A stretch of DNA of 9,278 nt from Desulfovibrio sp. (GTDB lineage: Bacteria > Desulfobacterota > Desulfovibrionia > Desulfovibrionales > Desulfovibrionaceae), in the NCBI GenBank assembly GCA_031255035.1, contig JAIRTI010000021.1:1-9278 (forward strand), read 5' to 3'. Shown in pieces: positions 1 through 6,236 of this stretch (its first letter is position 1; every line of letters starts with the position of its first letter). The notes beneath the pieces were generated by a model. It was not told where the DNA came from, searched no databases, and saw nothing but the letters and a program-made list of their open reading frames with translations. The position numbers and the translations under genes are program-made.

Positions 1-64
1 CCTGCCGACGGAATAGCCGTTCCCTCCCGGAGCTTTTGTCCATAGCCCGCATGTCGCGCAGCCG

Positions 65-87
65 GAACCCAAACTGAGGGGGTCCGG
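65..87. repeat. 23-bp direct repeat, copy 1
   Basis: This is an exact copy of bases 217-239. It reads GAACCCAAACTGAG followed by GGGGTCCGG. With the preceding CCG it can fold: CCGGAACCC at 62-70 faces GGGGTCCGG at 79-87 with one mismatch and an 8-base loop. It lies outside genes. I infer a dispersed intergenic repeat, but only two copies can be seen here. Confidence 0.75.
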
Positions 88-216
88 AGGCATTGTATTA
101 TGTCTCGAAGCCAAGATGATCGCAAGTGGGCTCCTCCCACCCCCGGCAGGGGCAGGGCGGCCCTGGACCCGGCGATTGGGTGACTGATCGTTGTGCCCTG
201 TTGATACGTTCAGTCA

Positions 217-239
217 GAACCCAAACTGAGGGGGTCCGG
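217..239. repeat. 23-bp direct repeat, copy 2
   Basis: Exact second copy of bases 65-87, same orientation, starting 152 bases downstream of copy 1. The flanks of the two copies do not match, so the repeated unit itself is about 23 bp. Copy 2 runs straight into the GC-rich hairpin at 240-269. Confidence 0.75.
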
Positions 240-269
240 GGCAGCGCCCCAGCCGCCGGAGGCGCTGCC
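240..269. repeat. GC-rich hairpin
   Basis: GGCAGCGCC (240-248) pairs perfectly with GGCGCTGCC (261-269) around a 12-base loop. A smaller alternative hairpin (GGGGC/GCCCC) overlaps its left arm. No T-run follows on either strand, so it is not a standard intrinsic terminator. It ends one base before the candidate promoter at 271. Confidence 0.5.
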
Positions 270-270
270 T

Positions 271-299
271 TTCACAGTTGGCCGCAAAAAGCTCATAAT
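271..299 (+). promoter_or_regulatory. Candidate sigma-70 promoter, plus strand
   Basis: TTCACA (271-276) matches the -35 consensus at 5 of 6 bases. CATAAT (294-299) matches the -10 at 5 of 6. The spacer is exactly 17 bases. The -10 lies inside an 11-base perfect palindrome, CTCAT-A-ATGAG (292-302), which could be an operator. Transcription would start near 306 and meet the terminator at 324-353 almost at once. This is pattern matching only. Confidence 0.4.
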
Positions 300-323
300 G
301 AGAATTGCTGGCCGGTCATCCAG

Positions 324-353
324 GGCTACCGCATCTTCTGCGGGCCGTTTTTT
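324..353 (+). terminator. Intrinsic terminator, plus strand
   Basis: GGC (324-326) plus CCGCA (329-333) pair with TGCGG (339-343) plus GCC (344-346), with a 5-base loop and a 2-base bulge. One base later comes a run of six T (348-353). It fits a rho-independent terminator for plus-strand transcription, although no plus-strand gene precedes it within the window. Confidence 0.55.
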
Positions 354-564
354 AAAAAGATGATGTTTGTCCTGCCAGAAGTGTAATGTCTTTTGCAAAT
401 GGTTTGTTGTCTTGAGTAACAACCAGTTGATGATAAATGATATTCCTGTTTATTGATGATGTGGAACAGCCCTGATGCCGTGCGCCTGGAGATGCGGCGC
501 CTGTCCGTCGACTACGCCGCATAAATCAACAGCAGGGTTGAAGTAGTGGACCAGAACGGAGCGC

Positions 565-1686
565 TCACGCTCCGAAAGAATCCACGATGGCGCACACCTC
601 GACCGGGTGCAGCGTTTCCCCGTTCCGTTTGATCTGCAATATCTCCGCGACGTTGCCGCCCTTCTGGCTCGGCACTTCCATGAGCAGCATATGCACGGCG
701 CGCCCGCCCTGCTCCTGCTCAAGGTACAGCCACCAGCCCTGGCCGTGCCGCTCCCAGCGCAAGGTGAAATGCGCGGGCGGCGTAAAGCCGTAAATGAGCA
801 TGGCCTTCAGATCGTTGAGGGAAAAACGGCCCCGGCTTTTACCTCCGGCGCTGATATAGCCTTGCTCCGTCCTCACCACCAGGGGCAAGGTGAAAAAAAG
901 ACGCGGCGGCTCGGCTGAAGCATTGGACGGAGAGGCTTCCGTGGAAGGCGTTCCCGGCTGGCGACTCGCGGCGTTTTTGACCGCCGGCCGCAGGGGGATG
1001 ACAGTGGCGCTTTCGCCAACGGGCGCTTCCGCCGGCGCGGCCCCTATACGGGCCGCGATATCGGCGGCCGCGGCCAGCGTGGCGGAACTCTTATCAGGCC
1101 AGGCTTCGGCGGCCTTGCTCCGTTGCCCCAGAAAACGGGAGAGCTGCTCGGCGAGATCGCGCACCGTGGCCGACAGCGCCGAGGTATTTTTATCCAGCCG
1201 GTCAAGCCGGCTTTCGATAAGGGCTTCGTAAGCGGCTTTATCCCGCGCCGGCGCGGGTTCGGCGCCATCGGCCCGTGTGCCTTCAAGAAGCGCCTCAAGG
1301 TTCCGTATGCGGGAAATGATGGCGTTTTGCTGTTGCGTCATGGACACGAGGCTCTTGGCCATATTGCTCACCCCGTGGGAAAGCTCCGGGCCGACGTCGC
1401 CCTTGGGGCGGGCCTTGCCCGCATCCTCCGGCGCGGGCGGGGCGGCGTGTATCCAGTCGAATTCCGAGGCCAGGCGCTGCCGGACGTCTTTCACGCTCAT
1501 GCCCGTATCAAACAAATCCCGGATCCGGGTGGTCACCGGCGCGGCCTCAAGGCTGAAGCGGATGGGTTTGCCGTGGTTGACCACGGGAATGCAGCCGGGA
1601 AACTTGCGACGGTAGCTTTTGACCGTTGTTTCCGAAACGCCGAGCATCTCGGCAAGGTCCTTGTGCGTGTAAGTCGTCTCGCTCAT
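565..1686 (-). CDS. MerR-like DNA-binding coiled-coil protein
   Basis: The protein has 373 aa. Residues 5-48 form a MerR-type helix-turn-helix (THKDLAEMLGVSETTVKSYR) with a wing-like GKPIRF. Residues 50-75 (TGMSVKDVRQRL) resemble the second MerR helix pair. Helical, probably coiled-coil stretches follow at about 105-138 and 150-192, then an Ala/Pro/Ser-rich linker (195-260). Residues 261-373 form a compact domain rich in aromatic residues that I do not recognise (WERHGQGWWLYLEQ). There is no signal peptide or membrane segment, so it should be cytoplasmic. The ATG overlaps the stop of the upstream peptidase gene as ATGA, with GAGGAGG ten bases upstream, which points to translational coupling. 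A perfect 7-bp hairpin (557-574) sits across the stop codon but lacks a T-run. The layout recalls RacA or KfrA, HTH plus coiled coil, by analogy only. Annotation pipelines might call it a MerR family regulator; its target is unknown. Confidence 0.85.
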   Translation of the reverse strand: MSETTYTHKDLAEMLGVSETTVKSYRRKFPGCIPVVNHGKPIRFSLEAAPVTTRIRDLFDTGMSVKDVRQRLASEFDWIHAAPPAPEDAGKARPKGDVGPELSHGVSNMAKSLVSMTQQQNAIISRIRNLEALLEGTRADGAEPAPARDKAAYEALIESRLDRLDKNTSALSATVRDLAEQLSRFLGQRSKAAEAWPDKSSATLAAAADIAARIGAAPAEAPVGESATVIPLRPAVKNAASRQPGTPSTEASPSNASAEPPRLFFTLPLVVRTEQGYISAGGKSRGRFSLNDLKAMLIYGFTPPAHFTLRWERHGQGWWLYLEQEQGGRAVHMLLMEVPSQKGGNVAEILQIKRNGETLHPVEVCAIVDSFGA

Positions 1687-3065
1687 TGCGACGCCGCCTC
1701 CTCTTCGCGGCCGTAATCCCCAAGCGCGGTTTCACCATCCAGATAGCCACGCCATATTTCGCGTTCCGCTTTGAAGGCGCTCAGATCTTTCTTGGGCACG
1801 GACTCGTCGCGCGGCGACAGCACCTTTTCAGGGTTCAGGAACTGGCCGTTTTTCTTCATGCGAAAGTCAAGATGAGGGCCAGTGGAATACCCGGTACTGC
1901 CGACAAAGCCGATAACCTCGCCCTGCCTGACCTTGGCACCCTTTTTCAGTCCTTTGGCAAAGCCGTTCAGGTGCAGATACATGGATTCGTAGCCGCTGGC
2001 GTGTTTGAGCGTGATGTAATTGCCCGCGCCTTTGCCGTAGCCGCGAAAGGTCACGACGCCGGAACCGATAGCCTTTACGGGCGTGCCCGTGGGCGCGGCG
2101 TAATCCACGGCCGGGTGGGCGCGCACGGTTTTCAGGATGGGGTGCATGCGGTGCAGGTTGAAGCGTGAGCTGATCCGGGTAAAGGCGAGAGGCGCTTTCA
2201 AAAAGGCCCGCTTTAAGTTGTCCCCGGCGGCGTTGAAATAGGTGTTGTTGCCGAAGCTGTCCTTGAAGACATAGGCTTCGAACTTACTTTTTTTATTAAC
2301 GAATTCAGCCACCGGCATAAGGCCGTAGCCGTTGAATTCCCCTTCCCGGTAGCGCTTTTCCACGAGCAGCCTGAAGGAGTCGCCCGGCTGGATGTCGCGG
2401 ATGAAGTTGATCTCCCAGGCGAAAACTTCAGCCAGACGGACGGCCAGAGCCGGCCCCTCGCCCATGATCGCCATGGCCTCGAACAGGCTGGAATCGATGT
2501 TGCCTTCCACCCGCACAAGCTGGATATCATACACGATTGCTTCAACAACGGCCTGCCAGCGGGTGGTCGCGTCCTCCACCTGGCGGGTGATGACCAGGCG
2601 CTTGTCCTTGTCGATTTCGTACTCGAAGCGCGCCAGGGCTTCGTCCTGCAACCGCACGGTATACGGCTGCCCGGCCCGTATACGGGAGAGAGCGTAAACG
2701 TCTTTGCTGGCCTCGACCATGGCGTGGGTCTCCGACGTGGAGAGCCAGCTCTGCAACAGAACCCCCGCCGTATCGCCCGGCGCCACCACGCCCTGGATGA
2801 GGCCGGAGTCTTCCTCGGACAGGGCTTCTTCTTCGGGCACATGCATGAAAAAGGGATCGGCGTCGCCGGACAGCGAGTCGGAGGAGAGGCTTTCTTCAAC
2901 AGCCGCGTCATCGACGACGCCCGAAGGCGCGATGAACTGAAAATAACAAACCACGAACAAGAGAAGAATGCCCAGGGCTACCCCGGCATAGGTGGCATAC
3001 TCCATCCAGCGCCGCGCGTGATGGCGGACTCGGACGCGGCCGCGTCGAAAGGTATTTCTGGCCAT
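1683..3065 (-). CDS. MepM-like M23 murein endopeptidase
   Basis: The protein has 460 aa: a basic N-terminus, one membrane anchor (about 24-44), a periplasmic N-terminal region with a LysM/OapA-like feel (about 90-240), and a C-terminal LytM/M23 domain (about 295-415). The whole matches the E. coli MepM (YebA) plan; that enzyme cuts D-Ala-mDAP cross-links to allow wall growth. Metal-site residues visible are H317 and D321 (HPAVD) and H365 (YLHL). The last motif is GPHLDF rather than the usual GPHLHF, so the third zinc ligand position is D400. H398 is kept. The protein may still be active with an Asp ligand, or may be altered. The ATG at 3065 has no clear Shine-Dalgarno sequence. The stop overlaps the start of the next gene by 4 bases. 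Residues 257-260 (NKKS) are coded by an AT-rich patch with A7. Confidence 0.9.
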   Translation of the reverse strand: MARNTFRRGRVRVRHHARRWMEYATYAGVALGILLLFVVCYFQFIAPSGVVDDAAVEESLSSDSLSGDADPFFMHVPEEEALSEEDSGLIQGVVAPGDTAGVLLQSWLSTSETHAMVEASKDVYALSRIRAGQPYTVRLQDEALARFEYEIDKDKRLVITRQVEDATTRWQAVVEAIVYDIQLVRVEGNIDSSLFEAMAIMGEGPALAVRLAEVFAWEINFIRDIQPGDSFRLLVEKRYREGEFNGYGLMPVAEFVNKKSKFEAYVFKDSFGNNTYFNAAGDNLKRAFLKAPLAFTRISSRFNLHRMHPILKTVRAHPAVDYAAPTGTPVKAIGSGVVTFRGYGKGAGNYITLKHASGYESMYLHLNGFAKGLKKGAKVRQGEVIGFVGSTGYSTGPHLDFRMKKNGQFLNPEKVLSPRDESVPKKDLSAFKAEREIWRGYLDGETALGDYGREEEAASQ

Positions 3066-3124
3066 GCGGTGTGGGTGTTGAGGTTTGAAGGGTCTCGCGG
3101 CGGCGTCAGCCGCCGGGCTGGGAA

Positions 3125-3153
3125 ATTCTACAGCAAAACCGCCTTTTTTTAAA
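3125..3153 (-). promoter_or_regulatory. Candidate promoter of the peptidase/MerR-like pair
   Basis: On the minus strand, TTTAAA (3153-3148) serves as a 4-of-6 -35 box and TAGAAT (3130-3125) as a 5-of-6 -10 box, with a 17-base spacer. It lies in the 115-base gap between the deacetylase gene and the M23 gene. The predicted leader of about 50 bases carries a perfect hairpin, GGCGGC/GCCGCC around four bases (3099-3114), between promoter and start codon. Confidence 0.4.
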
Positions 3154-3163
3154 GCAAAGGCAA

Positions 3164-3179
3164 CAGTGAATAATCACTG
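3164..3179 (-). terminator. Weak hairpin after the deacetylase gene
   Basis: CAGTGA and TCACTG form a perfect 6-bp stem with a 4-base loop, one base after the stop codon of the deacetylase gene. On the minus strand it is followed by a T-rich but broken stretch (TTGCCTTTGCTTT). It may act as a weak terminator or as a 3'-end stabiliser. Confidence 0.35.
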
Positions 3180-3180
3180 G

Positions 3181-4755
3181 CTATTCCTGCTTCAGATCGC
3201 GCAGCGGAACGATATTGACGTGCTTGTCGCGAATCCTCTGCCACTCGTTCAGCGCTTCGAGCGTCTCCGGCAACGGATGGCCGATGGCAACGGCCTGACC
3301 GCTGAGTTGCGCTATCCGCTCGGCCCGGCGCAAGGCCTTGAGCACCTCGCTCCGGCTGTGGGCGGTATCGAGGAACACGTTCCGCCGGTAGTTCGTCAGG
3401 CCGAGACGCCGCCCCTCGGAGGCAAAGACCGAACGGGCGTGGGTCAGGCTGTCGAGCATAAAGAGGCCGCGAGCCTTGAGCACCCCGATCACCGCGTCCA
3501 CGCCCGCCCTGTGCTGGGTGAAGCGCGACCCCATATGGTTGTTCAGCCCGGTAGCGTAGGGCACGGCGGCAATGCCGCTTTCCACGATGCGCCGGATCCG
3601 CGGCTCGCCCATGCCGGTGAGCAGCACATCGGGACCGGGCCGCACCTTGGGGTAGCCCATGGGCTCCATCGGCAGGTGAACGATAACCTCGCGTCCTCTG
3701 GAATGCGCCAGTTCCGCTCCTTCCCTGGTATGCTCGCCATGGGGCCAGAAGGCGCAGGTCACGGGATAGTCCAGAGCGAGCAGTTTTTTCAAGGCGTCGT
3801 GGTTGGCCCCCAGATCGTCTATGACGATAACCAGGCGCGGCGCTTCGCCGGCGGAGCGCAGGCGCGGCGTCGTCATGCCCTCCTGGGGGGCGCGGGGCGC
3901 GGAAGGGACGGCGGCCGGTCGTTCGGCCTCCGGCGTCTTTTGTTCCGGGGGCGGCGGGAAGTCCGACCGGCCGGGATACAGGCGCAAGCTGTGGGTCTGT
4001 ATCCCGTTCACCGAAACCGCCCAATTGTCCTGGTCGGATTCCGCCAGGTCCGCCCCGTCGGCCCAGGCGGCCAGACATTCCCGCAGAGACTTTTTCAAAG
4101 GCTCGGCGCTTTTTCCGGGCAGGATGTCGATAACTTGAAATTGATAGGGCTCGACGCCTTCAAGGCGATCCTCCACGGAAACCAGACGCATGGACCGCGC
4201 CGGAAGCCGCTGCATCCAGGCGGCCTGCATCAGGGCGTAGTCAACCTGGCGAATGCGCTCGTCCAGAGAAGCGGCCAGAGACTCCTCATAGGGCAGGTTT
4301 TGCAGGTCGATCAAGGCGCTGGTCACGGCGCTGTGCGTGGCCTCGCTGTCCGGCGCCTTTTTTTTCTCCGTTGCCCCGGGCCGGGCAGTCTGTGACGCCG
4401 CTTCCTTGTGGGGGGGGGCTTCAGGAGGGGCGGCCTTTTTTCGGGAAGCGGCCGTCGTTTGTCGCGGCGCGGCTTCCGGGGCCTGACTTTGCCTGGCCGT
4501 CTGATTTTTTTGCGCGGCCTGTAGCTCGCCTTGCCGGGATTCCGGTGAAAGCGTGAAGGTAAATTCAGCGTCCCGCAAAAACCAGACGGCTATGGCCGTA
4601 ATCAGGACGCCGGCCAGAAAAGCCGATAAAACGCCTCGAAGCAGAACGCCCTTTTTTTTCTTCCGGGGACGCTTTTTCCCCGGCGCGGCCTTGTTCGCGG
4701 TTTTGTTCGCGGCGCCGCTTTTAGGGCCTGTGGTCTTTTTTTTGCTGGTCGTCAT
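3181..4755 (-). CDS. Divergent polysaccharide deacetylase (YibQ family)
   Basis: 524 aa from the ATG at 4755. An in-frame TTG at 4776 would add 7 residues; neither start has a good ribosome binding site. The layout is a Lys-rich cytoplasmic head (about 4-36), one membrane helix (about 38-61), a low-complexity Ala/Pro/Lys/Gln tether (about 72-140), a small folded region (about 145-260), a Pro-rich linker, and the deacetylase-fold domain (about 305-520). Family motifs (numbered from the ATG) are VIVIDDLG with D313/D314, HLPMEP with H360, NNHMGSR with H407, LDSLT with D435 and IGHP with H493. In this family (PF04748) the metal-site residues are partly kept but the substrate is not established; it is often found beside envC, as yibQ in E. 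coli. The domain would face the periplasm. The tether is coded by several homopolymer runs, including nine C in a row (coding strand) at 4418-4410. A terminator lies 28 bases upstream of the ATG. Confidence 0.88.
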   Translation of the reverse strand: MTTSKKKTTGPKSGAANKTANKAAPGKKRPRKKKKGVLLRGVLSAFLAGVLITAIAVWFLRDAEFTFTLSPESRQGELQAAQKNQTARQSQAPEAAPRQTTAASRKKAAPPEAPPHKEAASQTARPGATEKKKAPDSEATHSAVTSALIDLQNLPYEESLAASLDERIRQVDYALMQAAWMQRLPARSMRLVSVEDRLEGVEPYQFQVIDILPGKSAEPLKKSLRECLAAWADGADLAESDQDNWAVSVNGIQTHSLRLYPGRSDFPPPPEQKTPEAERPAAVPSAPRAPQEGMTTPRLRSAGEAPRLVIVIDDLGANHDALKKLLALDYPVTCAFWPHGEHTREGAELAHSRGREVIVHLPMEPMGYPKVRPGPDVLLTGMGEPRIRRIVESGIAAVPYATGLNNHMGSRFTQHRAGVDAVIGVLKARGLFMLDSLTHARSVFASEGRRLGLTNYRRNVFLDTAHSRSEVLKALRRAERIAQLSGQAVAIGHPLPETLEALNEWQRIRDKHVNIVPLRDLKQE

Positions 4756-4782
4756 GGTCTGACGCGCCCCACACAATGCGCT

Positions 4783-4818
4783 AAAAAGCCCGCGCCGCCT
4801 CCAGCGGCGGCGCGGGCT
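4783..4818 (-). terminator. Strong intrinsic terminator after ctpA
   Basis: AGCCCGCGCCGCC pairs perfectly with GGCGGCGCGGGCT (13 bp, bases 4818-4806 with 4799-4787) around a 6-base loop. On the minus strand it is followed at once by five T (4787-4783, the first also pairing in the stem). It lies 48 bases after the ctpA stop. It should end the prmA-glycosylase-envC-ctpA transcript. Confidence 0.88.
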
Positions 4819-4866
4819 GATGCTGTTCCGGACAGTTCGTCACGCCGTGAAAAAGTTCGAGTAGCC

Positions 4867-6174
4867 TTACTGGGCGTGAACTTCAGAAATTTTCGGCAAA
4901 CTGCGGACCATCTGCAAGGCTATGCGCAGTTGGTTGTCCTTCTCCAAAATGGTCTTGGTGGCGTCCTCAAGCAGTTTGGGCTTTTCCTTGGTTTTGTCCT
5001 TGTCAGCCTCTTTATTCTTGGCCCCGTTCTCCAGATGGCGGGACAGATCCTTCTCGCGCGGGCCGAAAAAACGTATGGGCTTGGCTTCGCCGTCCCTGGC
5101 CGGCTCAAAGGCCACCTCCAGGTCCGGGACGATGCCTTCGGCCTGAATGGAGCGGCCGCTGGGCGTGTAGTACCGGGCAATGGTAATCTTGATGGCCGTG
5201 CCGTCGCCCAGGGGTTCGATTTTCTGGACCGAGCCCTTGCCGAAGGTGCGCTCGCCGATAAGAACGGCGCGATTGTGGTCCTGCAAGGCCCCGGCCACGA
5301 TTTCCGAAGCGGACGCGGTGCCCTGGTTGACCAGCACCACCACGGGACAGGCGACGTCCTTGTTGCTGTCCCTGGCGTCGTGGGTTTCAATAACCTTGCC
5401 GCCCCGTCCGCGCATGCTGACGATGGCGCCCTTTTTCAAAAAGGCGTCGGCCACGGTGACGGATTGTTTGAACAAGCCACCGGGATTATTGCGTAAATCA
5501 AGAACAATGCCTTTGATGGACGCCTTTTTCCCCTGTTCGGCAAGCGCCTCCAGAAGCTCCGAAGTGGTGCGGTCATTGAAGCGGGTCAGGCGCACCCAGA
5601 GATAGCCGTCGTCGTCAAGAAAACGCGCCTTCACGCTGATAAGCGGAATGGCGTCCCGGACGATGGTCACCGTGTCCGGCGCCTTGGCCTCTTTGTGCAT
5701 GATCAGAAGCTCGACCGGCGAGCCTTTGGGGCCGCGAATTTTGGAAACGGCTTCCTGGGTCGTCATGTCCTGCGTCGGCATGCCGTCGACGGCCAGAATC
5801 GTGTCGCCGGCCTTGAGCCCGGCCTTGTCCGCCGGCGTGTCTTCAATGGGAGAGACCACGATGAGCTGGTTGTTTTCGGTGGATATTTCGATGCCGATGC
5901 CGAAAAATTCTCCCGATGTGGCTTCCTGCATTTCCTTGAAATCATCTTTGCTCAAAAAGGTCGAATGCGGGTCCAGGCCTTCAAGCATGCCTTTTATCGC
6001 GCCGTTCATAAGCTCTTCATTGTCAACGTCGCGCACGTAGCCGCCGAGGACCAGATCATAGGCCTTGGTGAAGCGCTTCATGTCGTTATACTTGTCGCCA
6101 GGGGCCGAGCAGGCCGGGCTGGCGAGCATGACGAGCATGCTGAAGGCAACAAGAGGCTGTATAAAAAAACGCAT
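4867..6174 (-). CDS. ctpA: Carboxyl-terminal processing protease, S41 family
   Basis: 435 aa, the usual size for CtpA. A Sec signal peptide covers about residues 1-24; a cysteine lies near the cleavage point (SPAC) but the lipobox is poor. A PDZ domain spans about 88-165 (FGIGIEI, GLKAGDTILAVDG). The S41 catalytic core spans about 185-355 with LDLRNNPGG at 226-234, the nucleophile S288 in GTASASEI, D299, and the general base K313 in FGKGSVQ. The spacing of Ser to Lys (25) and Ser to Asp (11) matches Prc/Tsp. A charged Lys/Glu-rich stretch (372-405) and a helical tail end the protein. It acts in the periplasm as a Ser-Lys protease that recognises C-termini; in P. aeruginosa CtpA and E. coli Prc, cell-wall hydrolases are substrates. 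It has the best ribosome binding site of the window and lies 62 bases after envC, probably on the same transcript. Confidence 0.95.
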   Translation of the reverse strand: MRFFIQPLVAFSMLVMLASPACSAPGDKYNDMKRFTKAYDLVLGGYVRDVDNEELMNGAIKGMLEGLDPHSTFLSKDDFKEMQEATSGEFFGIGIEISTENNQLIVVSPIEDTPADKAGLKAGDTILAVDGMPTQDMTTQEAVSKIRGPKGSPVELLIMHKEAKAPDTVTIVRDAIPLISVKARFLDDDGYLWVRLTRFNDRTTSELLEALAEQGKKASIKGIVLDLRNNPGGLFKQSVTVADAFLKKGAIVSMRGRGGKVIETHDARDSNKDVACPVVVLVNQGTASASEIVAGALQDHNRAVLIGERTFGKGSVQKIEPLGDGTAIKITIARYYTPSGRSIQAEGIVPDLEVAFEPARDGEAKPIRFFGPREKDLSRHLENGAKNKEADKDKTKEKPKLLEDATKTILEKDNQLRIALQMVRSLPKISEVHAQ

Positions 6175-6180
6175 TGATTT

Positions 6181-6185
6181 CCTCC
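6181..6185 (-). promoter_or_regulatory. Strong ribosome binding site of ctpA
   Basis: GGAGG, six bases before the ATG at 6174 (GGAGGAAATCAATG). It fixes the start of ctpA. It stands out because most other genes here have weak or no visible Shine-Dalgarno sequence, which suggests ctpA is translated more strongly than its neighbours. Confidence 0.8.
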
Positions 6186-6236
6186 GGATATATCAGACGT
6201 CCACGGACGGTTTGCGCACGGCGCGGAAACGGCGCT

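Larger units (their letters stand above)
1..564. other. Non-coding left flank
   Basis: No convincing gene is seen on either strand in these 564 bases. Open frames here are short, have no ribosome binding site and run through repeats and hairpins. The stretch holds a 23-bp direct repeat (65-87 and 217-239), a GC-rich hairpin (240-269), a plus-strand promoter-like sequence (271-299), an intrinsic terminator (324-353) and an AT-rich patch (about 354-462). It lies downstream of the last minus-strand gene of the window. Confidence 0.6.

Noticed and set aside
1..93. Minus-strand open frame from the left edge with ATG at 93
   Set aside because: Its first residues are coded by the 23-bp repeat, there is no ribosome binding site, and the same peptide phrase appears by repeat copy at 217-239.
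126..386. Open frames on both strands across the left flank (86 and 70 codons)
   Set aside because: They run through the direct repeat, the hairpin and the terminator, have no ribosome binding site and give low-complexity peptides.
459..524. 21-codon plus-strand frame (MWNSPDAVRLEMRRLSVDYAA)
   Set aside because: Composition looks gene-like, but there is no Shine-Dalgarno sequence and no recognisable relative. It might be a fragment of a lost gene; the evidence is too thin to annotate.
557..574. Perfect 7-bp hairpin at the stop codon of the MerR-like gene, as a terminator
   Set aside because: On the minus strand it is followed by TTCTGGTCC, without a T-run, and it covers the stop codon. A standard intrinsic terminator is not supported.
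1123..1716. Plus-strand frame of 197 codons opposite the MerR-like gene
   Set aside because: Shadow of a gene with good start, ribosome binding site and domain structure; no motif of its own.
3085..4395. Long plus-strand open frame (436 codons) opposite the deacetylase gene
   Set aside because: It is antisense to a gene with clear family motifs. Its translation is rich in Gly/Arg/His/Pro with no recognisable domain, as expected for a shadow frame in GC-rich DNA.
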